A stretch of 64,000 nucleotides of DNA from Antrodiella citrinella (lineage: Eukaryota; Basidiomycota; Agaricomycetes; Polyporales; Steccherinaceae). The position numbers were made by a program, and so were the translations under genes. Below are positions 1-10,446 of the stretch, piece by piece (the first letter of the stretch is position 1; every line of letters begins with the position of its first letter). The stretch lies in assembly GCA_004802725.1 (NCBI GenBank), contig SGPM01000083.1, positions 1 to 64,000 on the forward strand. Reading direction: 5' to 3'. The notes beneath the pieces were generated by a model that saw only the letters and a program-made list of their open reading frames with translations, searched no databases and was not told the origin of the DNA.

Positions 1-370
1 GGATTATAAATGATTATGCGGTGTTTTTGGTGTTTTTTGCATGGTCCTCTTGGAATCGGAGAGTGTGATGGCGATGAGAGACACGCCGGATGACGATTAA
101 TGGTAGTTGTGAAGGTAATGTATGTTCCGATGGACACCGATCGCCGTCGACAGAGTCAACGACAACCGGCGCCTACCTGAGATGGTGGTGGTACGAGGAC
201 AAGGAGCGTCGATGGTTGAGGTTGTTCGAACGAGAAATTGGAAATGCCTCTGAGCGTCTACACATCGACGCGTCAGTCACGTGAAGATCGAACGCGGTTC
301 ACGTTTCGCGTTCGTTGAGTTCGTGTCTCTTTTGTTGCCACTACCACAACGCGACGATCAGCTCATCAAC
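1..370. other. Upstream region of the topoisomerase II gene
   Basis: No recognisable gene. Short open frames here have no conserved motif, and the frame that runs into the topoisomerase N-terminus opens with GTG upstream of the ATG at 371. The stretch probably holds the promoter and 5' leader of the next gene. The 3' end of a gene lying to the left cannot be excluded. Confidence 0.5.
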
Positions 371-3300
371 ATGAGTGCTTCAGAGGACGAAAACTTCGAC
401 TTGGACGTCTCTGGATCCGAATCGGATGGCTACACACCCGTGAAGAAGAAAGCGCCAGCAAAGGCGGCGAAGCCCGTCTCCAAAGCATCCAAGCCAGCAG
501 CAAAACCCAAGGCCGCGCCGAAGAAGAAAGTTCTCGTCGACAAGGACGATAACGCAGAGGTTGCAGAAATAGATGACTCAGGAGATGAGGCTGGTCCTAG
601 TGAGCCGGCTCCTGCAGCTGCCAGTGGGAAGAAGAAGACAGCATCGGAAACCTATCAAAAGGTACGCTGTGTAGCAGACGTGATATCTCGTGTTTTGTAT
701 TACTGATTGCACTCCATCGCAGCTTACTCAACTGGAGCATATTTTGAAACGTCCTGACTCATACATTGGGAGCGTTGAAAGCCTCACTGCACCGATGTGG
801 GTATGGGACTCGGAGAACAAGCGAATGGTGCTTCGGGAGATCAAATATGTCCCTGGCTTCTTTAAGATTGTGGATGAGATTCTGGTGAACGCTGCTGATA
901 ACAAAGTGCGTGGGTGTACTTTCAAAGTTGACTGACCCTTACTCACGATCGAAACAGATCAACGACGCCAACATGGACACTCTCAAGATTACCATAGACG
1001 CAGAGAACAACACTATTTCTGTGTACAACAATGGTCGTGGTATCCCCATCGAGATGCACTCTCGGGAGAAAATCTATATCCCGGAGCTCATTTTCGGTCA
1101 CCTGCTCTCTTCTTCCAACTACGACGACGACGAGAAGAAGCTTACTGGTGGTCGTAATGGTTATGGAGCCAAGCTTGCCAATATCTACTCGACAGAATTT
1201 ACAGTCGAGACTGCGGACAAGAACAGTGCCCAAAAGTATACGCAAACATGGACAGACAACATGAGCAAGATGGGAAAGGCGAAGATTACGAAGAATGGAA
1301 AGAAGGAGGAATACACCCGCGTTACGTTCAAACCTGACCTTATACGCTTTGGCATGGACGCTATCGACGACGATACTGTCGCGCTCTTGAAGAAGCGTGT
1401 ATACGACATGGCTGGGACGGTCAAGGATGTAAAGGTCTTCCTGAACGACGAGCGGCTCAAGGTCAAAGGGTTCAAGCAATACGTCGAGCTCTACCTGAGT
1501 TCGGCTGCGGAACAGGCGCAAGCTGAATCCGGAGGGGCGGCTCAGGCAAAGCAGACCGTCATTTACGAGCAGGTGGGCAAGCGATGGGAGGTTGCGTTTG
1601 CAGTTTCGGACGGCCAGTTTCAGCACGTCTCCTTCGCCAATTCCATTGCTACCACGAAGGGCGGAACCCACGTCAACACCATTGCGGACCAGATTGCGAA
1701 GAACCTCGTCACGTCTATCACGAAGAAGAACAAAGCCGCAACGGTCAAACCTGCTCAGATCAAGAGTCACATGTGGATCTTCGTCAACGCCCTCATTGAG
1801 AACCCCACGTTCGACAGTCAGACGAAGGAGACTTTGACTTTGTCCGCGAGCAAATTTGGTACCAAGCCGACATTGTCTGAAGACTTCCACAAGAAAGGTT
1901 TGACTTCTGTGTCTTTGCTCGAAGATTGACACTGACGACAATCTTTGCAGTTGGCAAGTCGGCTATCGTCGATGAAGTGCTGAATTGGGCGAAGAATCGC
2001 GCTGACCGAGAGCTCAAGAAGACGGACGGTAACCGTCGAAACAGGTGCGTCTGCACTTATGTATATCTACATGTCATTGATTTCGTTTCATAGGCTTTCA
2101 GGCATGCCGAAGTTGTCGGATGCCAACAACGCAGGTACCCGCAAGGCTGGTGACTGCACCCTCATCCTTACTGAAGGAGACTCGGCCAAATCTCTTGCTG
2201 TTGCTGGTTTGAGCGTCGTCGGACGTGATAACTACGGTGTCTTCCCTCTTCGTGGTAAATTGCTCAATGTGCGAGACGCGAAGCATGACCAGATCCTGAA
2301 GAACGAAGAGATCCAGAATATCAAGAAGATTCTGGGTCTTCAGCATAACAAGGAGTACAAGGACGTTGCTAGCTTGCGTTACGGGTCTATCATGATTATG
2401 ACGGATCAGGTAAGCATATGACGAGGCTACATCCGCTTGTACTAAGAGTCGTTTTGTTAGGACCACGATGGTTCTCATATTAAAGGCCTCATTCTCAATT
2501 ACCTTGACCACTTCTATCCTTCGTTGCTCAAGATTCCAAAGTTCCTTGTCGAATTTGTTACCCCTATTGTGCGAGTGAGTAAATCATTTGTCTTCGTATA
2601 CGTTGCGATTTACAGTCCATTCTAGGTTCGGAAAGGATCTCAGCTGATCAACTTCTTCACTCTTCCTGAGTACGAGCAATGGCTCGAAGACACGCCTGAC
2701 TCGCATAAGTGGACTGCCAAGTACTACAAGGTATGACGCGCAGTAAATAGGGTGCACTTGTTTTTGATACATTTCTCCACAGGGTCTGGGAACTAGTCAA
2801 GACTCTGATGCTCGCGATTACTTCAGCCACATGGGCAAGCACATGATTCCGTTCTCAGTAGTCAAAGAGGAAGAGCGAGAGCTGATTGAGCTAGCCTTCA
2901 GCAAGAAGAAGGCTGACGATCGTAAGGAGTGGCTACGCCAATTGAAGGTATGTAGGTCATTGCCATTCTTCCATTTATGGCTGACTGAACTGCTATAAGC
3001 CCGGCACTTTCCTGGATCACACTGCCAAAGAGATTACGATCACAGATTTCATCAACCACGAGCTTATTCTGTTCTCGATGGCGGACAACGTTCGTTCCAT
3101 CCCCTCGGTTGCCGATGGCTTGAAACCTGGTCAACGAAAGGTCATCTGGGCGTGTTTCAAACGCAAGCTGAAGACTGAAATCAAGGTACGTATGCTTCAT
3201 TCATCAGATTGGCTTTATATTCACGACTTCCCAGGTGGCACAACTTGTAGGATACATTTCGGAGAAGTCTGGATACCATCACGGCGAGGTTAGTTTGCAG

Positions 3301-5899
3301 ATGACGATCGTCAATTTGGCGCAAGACTACGTCGGCAGCAACAACATAAATCTGCTCATGCCGAATGGTCAATTCGGTACTCGTGATCAGGGTGGTAAAG
3401 ACCACGCTTCGGCCCGTTACATCTTCACTGAGCCGTCCCCTATGGCGCGAGCATTGTTCCACCCTATGGACGATCCGCTATTCACCTACTTGAAGGATGA
3501 CAGCAATCCTATCGAGCCTGAATGGTATCTACCTGTTGTTCCGCTTATCTTGATCAATGGTGCTGAGGGTATTGGCACTGGTGAGTGTCGACATATTCCT
3601 TTGGGTGAAGTCGTTGCTCACCACTTTGTAGGTTGGAGTACAAATGTCCCTAGCTACAACCCGATGGACATCGTGGCCAATATCCGCCGCCTCATGAATG
3701 CACAAGAACAGGAAGTTATGCTTCCCTGGTGGCGCGGCTTCAAGGGCAGCATCAAGAAGGTTAGCGAACATAAGTACGATGTCACGGGTATCGTGAACAA
3801 GATCGACGACACGACTGTCGAGATCCTTGAACTTCCCATTCACAAATGGACGCAGACGTATAAGCTGGAGTTGGAAGCGATGTGTGGCGACAAGGGTGAC
3901 GGTCCAATCAAGGTACGCTCCGTCGTCTACGATACTCTCTAAGCCTGACATGAATCTATTTGTCGTTTTCAGGATTACAAGGAGTACCACGACAACGTCA
4001 ATGTCCATTTCATCATCACAATGACGGAGAAAGGCATGCAGAAGGCCGAGGAGCAGGGCTTCATGGAGTTCTTCAAACTGACGTCCAAAGTCAACACGAG
4101 CAACATGATGTGCTTCGACTTTGACGGCAAGATCAAGAAGTATGCCTCACCTGAAGAGATCATCGAGGACTTCTACCCCATCCGTCTGGCCTACTACCAG
4201 AAGCGCAAGGACTTCATGGCGAACGAACTTCAGGAACAACTCGACAAGGTCTCCAATCAAGCGCGGTTCATCAAGATGATCGTCGACAAGGAACTCATTA
4301 TCTCTGGTCGCAAGAAGGCCGACATCGTCGTGGAGCTGAAGAAGAAGAACTTCCGCCCATTGCCTAAAACGAAGAAGATCCGCGCCGCTGGCGAAACCGA
4401 TGACATTCAAGACGATGACGAGGATGAAGAGGTTGCCGGTGCTTCGACGGACTACGACTATCTCTTGAACATGTCTATCTCGAGCTTGACTCGGGAGAGG
4501 GTGAGCGCATCGGATTTGGTCTTACTATGAGTGCATGAGTCCTGACTATCTTACAACTTTCAACTTTCAGATCGACAAGCTCTTGCAGCAAGCTAAAGAC
4601 AAGGAGGCTGAACTCTTAGTTTTGCTCGAGCGTAAACCCGTAGAAATCTGGAATGAGGATCTAGATAGGTTCGTGGGGGAGTGGCAGGTAAGTTTTGCGT
4701 GACAATCTCTTTGGGGCGTGACTGAACCATCTCCACACTCGTAGGAGAACTGTCGCGTTTGGGATCAGAAAGCCGTCGCTCCTGGTACAGTCGCCAAGAA
4801 GGGAAAACGCAAGCAGCCTACTCTAGCAGCGATGATGCGCAAGAAGACCAAGAAGGAAGGCGACGACGATGATAGTGGCGACGACTTCAAGCCTACCAAA
4901 GCAGCAGCAGCGAAGAAGAAAGCCACAGATGATGCGAAGCTGAAGCCTGCCAGAAAACCTGCCTCTGCTGCCGCTTCTTCCTCCAAAGTAGAGCCCAAGG
5001 ATGATGATGATGATGATGACGACGGCATACCTCCGGCGCCGCCCAAGAAAGCGTCCAATGCAGCGGGTAAGAAGAAGGCCGTGGCTAAGAAGGACTCTGA
5101 TGACGATATGTCTGAGTTCGAAGTGGAGAAACCGAAGGCGAAGGCCACGAAGAAGGCTTCGAAGGCGGAGTCAGACTCAGATGTTGAGATGCTGGATGCG
5201 CTTGATATTCCTTCGAAGAAGAAGCCGGCTAATGATGACGATGACGACTCGGACATGGAGCCACCGAAGCCTGTAGCAAAGGGCAAGGGAAAGGCAGCTC
5301 CTAAACGCAAGACGTAAGTCATTCTGTGTCTTTGGCGACGCTTCACTCACAACTTTCGCAGTCCTGAAGTCGTCGAAGATGATAGTGATGACATGTTCAC
5401 GAAGCCTGTCGCTAAGAAGAAGAAATCTGAGGACGGTTCTGTTGCGTCTGGCAGCCAGAAATCCGTCACCGACTTCTTCGGCAAGGCTGCCCCCAAGAAG
5501 CCTACCGGAACCGCAGGCACTACAGCGCGTAAAGCTTCTGGGACAACGACCAAGGCCGCAGCCATGAAGAAGAAACAGCCAACTGTTCCCAAAGATGACG
5601 ACGCCGAAAGTCAGGACGATGTGCCTGTGAAGAAGAAGCCTGCAGCGCCCGCAGCTCGGAAGGCTTCAGGCAGTAAGCCCGTTCCGAAGAAGAAAGCCGT
5701 GGAGACGTCGGACGACGAGATGGCCCAGGACAAGGACAGTGACGACGATATTCCGCCACCGCCTCCCAAGCGGATTGAAGCACCTCCGAGGCGTGCTGCT
5801 GCTGCCAAGGCCACTGCGAAGAAGTACATCGAGATCCCGAGTTCCGACGAAGAGGGAGGTGGTGGTGCGGAAGAGAGCGATTTTGACGACTTTGACTGA
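371..5899 (+). CDS. TOP2: DNA topoisomerase II (type IIA), multi-exon
   Basis: Homodimeric ATP-dependent enzyme that passes one DNA duplex through a transient double-strand break, decatenating chromosomes in the nucleus. The start at 371 opens an acidic and Lys-rich N-terminal tail. About 14 short introns can be traced (for example 662-722, 906-957 and 3581-3631), giving roughly 1,600 residues. Domains in order are the GHKL ATPase (ILVNAADNK, NNGRGIPIEMH, TGGRNGYGAKLANIYS), the Toprim domain (TEGDSAKSLAVAG near 2175, then DQDHDGSHIKG across the 2410-2460 intron), and the breakage-reunion domain with ARYIFTEPSP, whose Tyr (codon 3418-3420) matches the catalytic tyrosine. GAEGIGTG and EPEWY follow. 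The C-terminal 400 or so residues are alternating acidic and Lys/Ala/Pro-rich segments with SDDD-type casein-kinase-like sites, as in eukaryotic Top2 tails. The stop is TGA at 5897-5899. Identification is firm; only exact splice sites are uncertain. Confidence 0.97.
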
Positions 5900-6306
5900 G
5901 ACTCTGTTTCATGCATTTCACGACTGACACGACTTCGACTCCCGCGATAGATTGTTTTTCAAATTATTAGCTGCTTGCAGTCCCTTCGCTTTGCTTTCAG
6001 CAGCTCGCATTGACCAAGGTTCTCCATACATTCATTCACCGTTGATGCATTTATATTGTAATAGTAACATCCGCATACTTCCCGTTGGCATTTTTATTTG
6101 ATCTTACCAAGTCTGGGTCACGATGCACTCCACGCGCGCAGTCTACCTCACTATCGCATGTGTAAGATGTTGGCTTGCACAGTGAGCATAACTTGTTGTC
6201 ATTTATTGGACGGACGGGAGGGTTTATGAGCGCTAACACAACGAGGAGGAGAGGGAGGAGAAATTTTATATATCCGCGTCCCCGACGATTCTGCAGGTTT
6301 ATCATC
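5900..6306. other. Intergenic region between TOP2 and the next small gene
   Basis: Holds the TOP2 3' untranslated region and the leader of the small gene at 6307. It is AT-richer than the flanking exons. No coding sequence, repeat or RNA gene was recognised. Confidence 0.5.
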
Positions 6307-6812
6307 ATGTCTACGTATCAAAAACGCATAGGTTGGCGTCCACCGTTGGCATGGGAGAACTTCTCAAAGGTGAAGCAAAATTGATCTCCTAAGTGACCAT
6401 ACAGTATTGACGTCCGGCCTATGTACATGCGCAGCTTATGCATGATCAGGGCTTTGCGTTCAACCCAGTCCCGAGAGACAGTGCAGTGCGCTTCGATTCT
6501 CCTGATGCCAGGCCCGGCCAGTGATCCAGTACGTGGTTTGCAGGTCCCAATATTGTTCAAATCTTTCTGACTGGACCGTGACTGTGTCTGTGCAGTCTAT
6601 CACTTTCCACAAGCACAAGCGTGAGTACAAACCACAGTCCTAAAATGCAGCGAAGTGCCAATTCTGTCGTGGCATTGCTACAGCGCACCCCGACCCAACG
6701 TTGCAGTCTCAGCTCCTGGAAAGTCTTCGCCAAGCGTTTGGAGGATTACTATGGATGGACTGAGAACGAATTCTATGAACATGTGTATGCCACAACTCTG
6801 GTCGAGCGATGA
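6307..6812 (+). CDS. Small protein resembling fungal HicA-like family, frame irregular
   Basis: Proposed exons are 6307-6369, 6435-6520, 6596-6620 and a last exon starting near 6684, all with canonical GT-AG borders, giving an open frame to TGA at 6810-6812. The N-terminal part (KRIGWRPPLAWENF, then DQGFAFNPVPRDSAVRF) and the C-terminal part (KVFAKRLEDYYGW) fit a small fungal family that I associate with the HicA (double-stranded-RNA-binding-like) fold. The family's middle motif, of the type ITFHK...HPDPTL, is present in the DNA at about 6597-6707 but in the neighbouring +1 frame, so the spliced product reads that segment in the wrong frame. Either two compensating one-base changes occurred or the sequence has errors. 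In bacteria HicA is an mRNA interferase; nothing here shows that activity in this protein. The existence of a gene is fairly likely, its function unknown. Confidence 0.5.
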
Positions 6813-6977
6813 CTGCACGGTTCATATACCTTGTAACACACATTTCGACGAAGGTGGAAAAGAGTCTGCTCAAGGAGGGTCCGACGTGCCGCGAGCACTG
6901 GTTAAGAATATGTGTATTATTGGAAGTTTGTCGTAGGTATGTAAGAGCAGGGGAGCCACTAGGAGGAAGCAGGCCGT

Positions 6978-8590
6978 CTAGATATACTTTTTCTCCATCT
7001 TCAGCTCTCTGTACCGATCCGGTGTCGGCATACGTCCGAATACAGGCTCTTCGGCATCTGAGATTGGCAGATGTTAGTAAACGCATAACAAGTACGAATT
7101 TGGCAGGGATACTCACGCAAGACGTCCTGGTAGAGCTTGCTGACAGTCTCGTCCCACACCTCTCTCCACATGTGCGCAGCGCCGCCCTTGCTGGCATCCA
7201 ACCCGTAGGTCTCCGCGAATTCCCTGTAGTTGAAGCCTAACCTCTCTTCGTCAGAGATCTTTGGCACCTCGATGGGAAGGTTGTCCGCCTGAGGAGCAAG
7301 GATGATGACGTAGCGGTGGTACGGCGTGCCCTTCTGCGGGTGAGGAGGGATGTACTTAGTATGCGACCTCACCTCGAAGGTCGTCGAAGAGGAAGACAAA
7401 GAAATATTGGGTCTACGTGCGGGTAATTTTGAGCGTCGTGAGTTTCAAAACGTCGGGTATGCGTAAAGACTTACTGAAGCCAGTGCAAATAACCTTGGAA
7501 CGTTTCGTTTTCATAATCGGGAACGTCTGCAAACAAATTGAGCATTTTCCCTCTATAATGGAGAGAGTACGTACCCAAGTCAACCATGACCATAGTATAC
7601 AGGCGAGACTCTGTGTGGAATACCGTTGTGTAAACTTGAGGATGTTTACGCGTCTGGGAGATAGATTCATTCAGAGATAATATACAACCACAGAAGTTGA
7701 CGGCTACGGACCTGCTCTGGTAGCAAATAGACACCTGGCTCAACTTTCTGGTACTTCCTCTTCACACGCGTCCTAAGGCGAATATCCTCCGGTGGAGGTT
7801 CAGGAAAGTTTATACGGAGGTCGAATGAAGGATGCAGTGCGGGTAGCATGTCCGGTACCACGTTCATTTGGTGGATACGCTCCATCTACACAAAGGGGAC
7901 GTCAGCTACAGTACAAAGCACAATGCTGAACAGCGTACACACCAGTAGATCCAGCGCTCCGTCTTCTCGCCATCGCTGTTCCACCAGATGACGGTAGACC
8001 TTCTTGCTCATGTCCGCTAGTGATGTTCCTTTGAGTCAGCACAAATAACGAAATGGAGACAGCATCAGCTCACCAAGACCATTTCTCGCTTTCCACCTGA
8101 CACTGGGGAGATTGATCTCACTCTGCACTTCTAGAATGCCGACCTTCTCCCTCAGTCTCGCGACCTCTTCAACTTTGCCCTCCTTTTCCGCCACAGCGAG
8201 CTCAGCTTCGTACTTCTCCAGCTCAGCTTTGCATTGCGCAGAGTCCCGTTTGATGTAGGCCAATGCGTGGTCGTATGCTGGCAAGATACCGACACCCACA
8301 GGTCGACTGTACTGCCTGGGACGTTCTAGCGAAATAGACGGTCGCGTCGTTGGCCAGAAACGATACGGTCTACGTTTCTTCGGCTCTTCATCCTCCGAGA
8401 TTTCTTTCCGCGTCGAAGGTATGGATGAAGACTCGGCCACGGGTGCTTGCGCTTGTGCAGCGGGAGCAGGGTCTGCTGGCGGCGGCGGAGGAGTTTCTAT
8501 CGGTTCCGATGTGTTCGTTTGTAACGTAGTATTTCCGCGAGCTCGAATAGCACCTAATGGCACCCGACAGACCCTACGAACGGAAAACAT
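6978..8590 (-). CDS. MRPL35: Mitochondrial large-subunit ribosomal protein mL38 (PEBP-like)
   Basis: Component of the mitochondrial ribosome large subunit (yeast Mrpl35). It starts at 8590 with a basic, Arg-rich presequence (MFSVRRVCRVPLGAIRARGN) typical of matrix import. A Pro/Ala-rich linker and a KRRPYRFWPTTRPSISLERP segment follow, then a coiled coil rich in Glu/Lys near 8120-8260. The C-terminal half is the phosphatidylethanolamine-binding-protein-like fold, including TMVMVDLG, the split block around the 7540s, and KYIPPHPQKGTPYHRYV near 7330. Seven or so introns of 45-60 nt are visible; the first is 8029-8073 or very close to it. The last exon reads EEPVFGRMPTPDRY and ends at TAG 6978-6980. 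Length is about 410 residues. An upstream in-frame Met was rejected because the presequence begins at 8590. Confidence 0.9.
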
Positions 8591-8820
8591 GACAAGGAGC
8601 AAGAGGTCAAGATGGTCGAGACTCAAAGTGCTGCCAGAAATTCGTGAATACACTCTACGAGCGCTTATGTGATTTTCTACGCGATCAAGGTCGCCCAGGA
8701 CTGCTGGCACCGGTACACGCGAACGGACCTCGAACACTTCATCCGCCACAAGTCAGGTATCGTTATGTATGTCCACTATGTTTCGACAAAGTAAAGTAAA
8801 GTATGTAGCAAACAGGTGCT

Positions 8821-10254
8821 CTAGTCAAGCTCGGGAACGTAAGGTTCCACCAACATCTTACTGAACTCTTGCAGCTTCTGTGGGCCACGGACCTCCTCCG
8901 TCAGAAGAGGTAGCTGGATGATGTGGAAGAATTCGTCGTATAGTTCGTGAGCCTCGTTCAGATATTTCTGCTGCATGGCGTGCCGCACACGACAGTGTTC
9001 GCAGTTCGAGCCTAGTGAGTATGACTTAGATGTGTGACAACGAAGGAGATTGGAGTCGGAGCGTACTTTTCTTCGGGAAGAGCAGCTGGTTTACTACGAT
9101 GTTGTGCGTGTCAATCTCGTAGGTCGTGAGCTCCTGCACGAGACGCTCCGTCTCATACAATGACAAGAACTCTGAAATGCACACGCAGACGAAAGTGGTC
9201 TTTTCCTGCACAGAACGGTCAGCGTGAATTCCCATTGCAGAATGAATAATACGCACAGGATCCTTGAACTGGGTGTTCACTTCCGTGATGACTGCCCTCA
9301 TTGACTCGAGCTTAGCGAACATATCCTCTGTAGCGTCCACCTGGCCACCCATCAAACTCGACATCTGAAAGAACATGTCAAGCCAATATGACAATCAGAG
9401 CATACTAGCGTTACTGACCTGATTGATCATGGGACCGATCCGTCCACTCAACGTACTGAGCTTCCCTAGTGCCTTCTCCAGTACAGTTGGGAAGGACAGG
9501 AAACGAAGCGTGTGGCCTGTAGGTGCGGTATCAAATACGATGACAGAGTACTCCATTGACTTGACATGCCTAAGACATCAACGTTGGTAAGCAGAAAGAG
9601 GGAAAACAAAGGTTGGGCTGACTTCATGATCTCCGCAAAGCTCATAGCTTCATCTACACCAGGAATTGCGAAGGCAAGGTCCTGCATCATGCTTCCCATC
9701 ATACCATTAGAATCCGCTGGAGGTGATACGGCATTCAGAAAGTTGTCTAGGAGAGACATACAAACACACACATTGCTCAACCATCTCCTGGATAGCACTT
9801 GTAGGGTCGATCTCCATGGCGTACAGATTGACAAAGCCATTGACTTTCGTAGCATCCTTAGAGAACTTCTGGCCAAACGCATCGGACAAGTTATGCGCGG
9901 GATCTGTGGACTAAAGAACAAAATCGAATGCTGTAAATTAGCATTGTCCAGATTATGACTGCGCATGAAACGTACAATAAGCAGGACTGACTCCCGACAC
10001 GATGCAAGTTGAATAGCAAGTGAACACGAGGTTGTCGTCTTTCCTAACCACCCCGCATTCATTCAGTACTTTTCTAATAACCCCTTCAACGATTCAAACG
10101 CACCGACACCACCCTTTCCACCTGTACGGAGGTTCACGATATGAGCAAGTGGCAATCAAATTGGCAGCGTTAAATGAGACATGCCGCAGAATATCCATTT
10201 CAGTGAGTGCTGGTCCAGCACGTTCTGCAACGTCGATGGGAGAGTCTCAGCCAT
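8821..10254 (-). CDS. GET3: ATPase GET3 (Asna1/TRC40), tail-anchored protein targeting
   Basis: Cytosolic dimeric ATPase that carries tail-anchored membrane proteins from the Get4/5 complex to the Get1/Get2 receptor on the ER. The start at 10254 reads [20 protein letters not shown]. The deviant Walker A GGKGGVGKTTTSC is assembled over three exons: a GC-AG intron (10122-10184), an 18-nt exon (10104-10121), then the exon continuing [31 protein letters not shown] and the Met-rich client-binding region ([20 protein letters not shown]) follow. The dimer zinc site CEHC lies near 9005. The protein ends [12 protein letters not shown] with TAG at 8821-8823. Length is about 320 residues, normal for Get3. 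The gene is divergent from SRP68 and its receptor gene GET2 lies at 22862-24038. Confidence 0.96.
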
Positions 10255-10446
10255 TTGAACGGGTCTGAATGTGAACGAAACGTGAGGAGAATGAAAAGGC
10301 CGTGGAACGTGTACGTGGAGGCTGAACGTGAAATGCTCAAATTGATTTCCGAAATAAGCGCATGTGCTGTAGATACGCGTCGGTAAACGATCTTTCTACA
10401 AACTACCACCATCTTCGAGTAACATCGAGCACATTCTCGTCCTATA
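10255..10446. promoter_or_regulatory. Divergent promoter shared by GET3 and SRP68
   Basis: The 192 bp between the two start codons is the only space available for both promoters and leaders, since the genes are transcribed away from each other. No clear TATA box was seen. Inference from layout only. Confidence 0.55.

Noticed and set aside
943..1941. Long 332-codon open frame on the minus strand inside TOP2
   Set aside because: It mirrors the topoisomerase coding exon; the plus strand carries clear GHKL motifs, and the minus product has no recognisable domain.
8421..8672. Gly/Ala-rich plus-strand frame over the mL38 start
   Set aside because: Antisense shadow of the Pro/Ala-rich linker and presequence of mL38.
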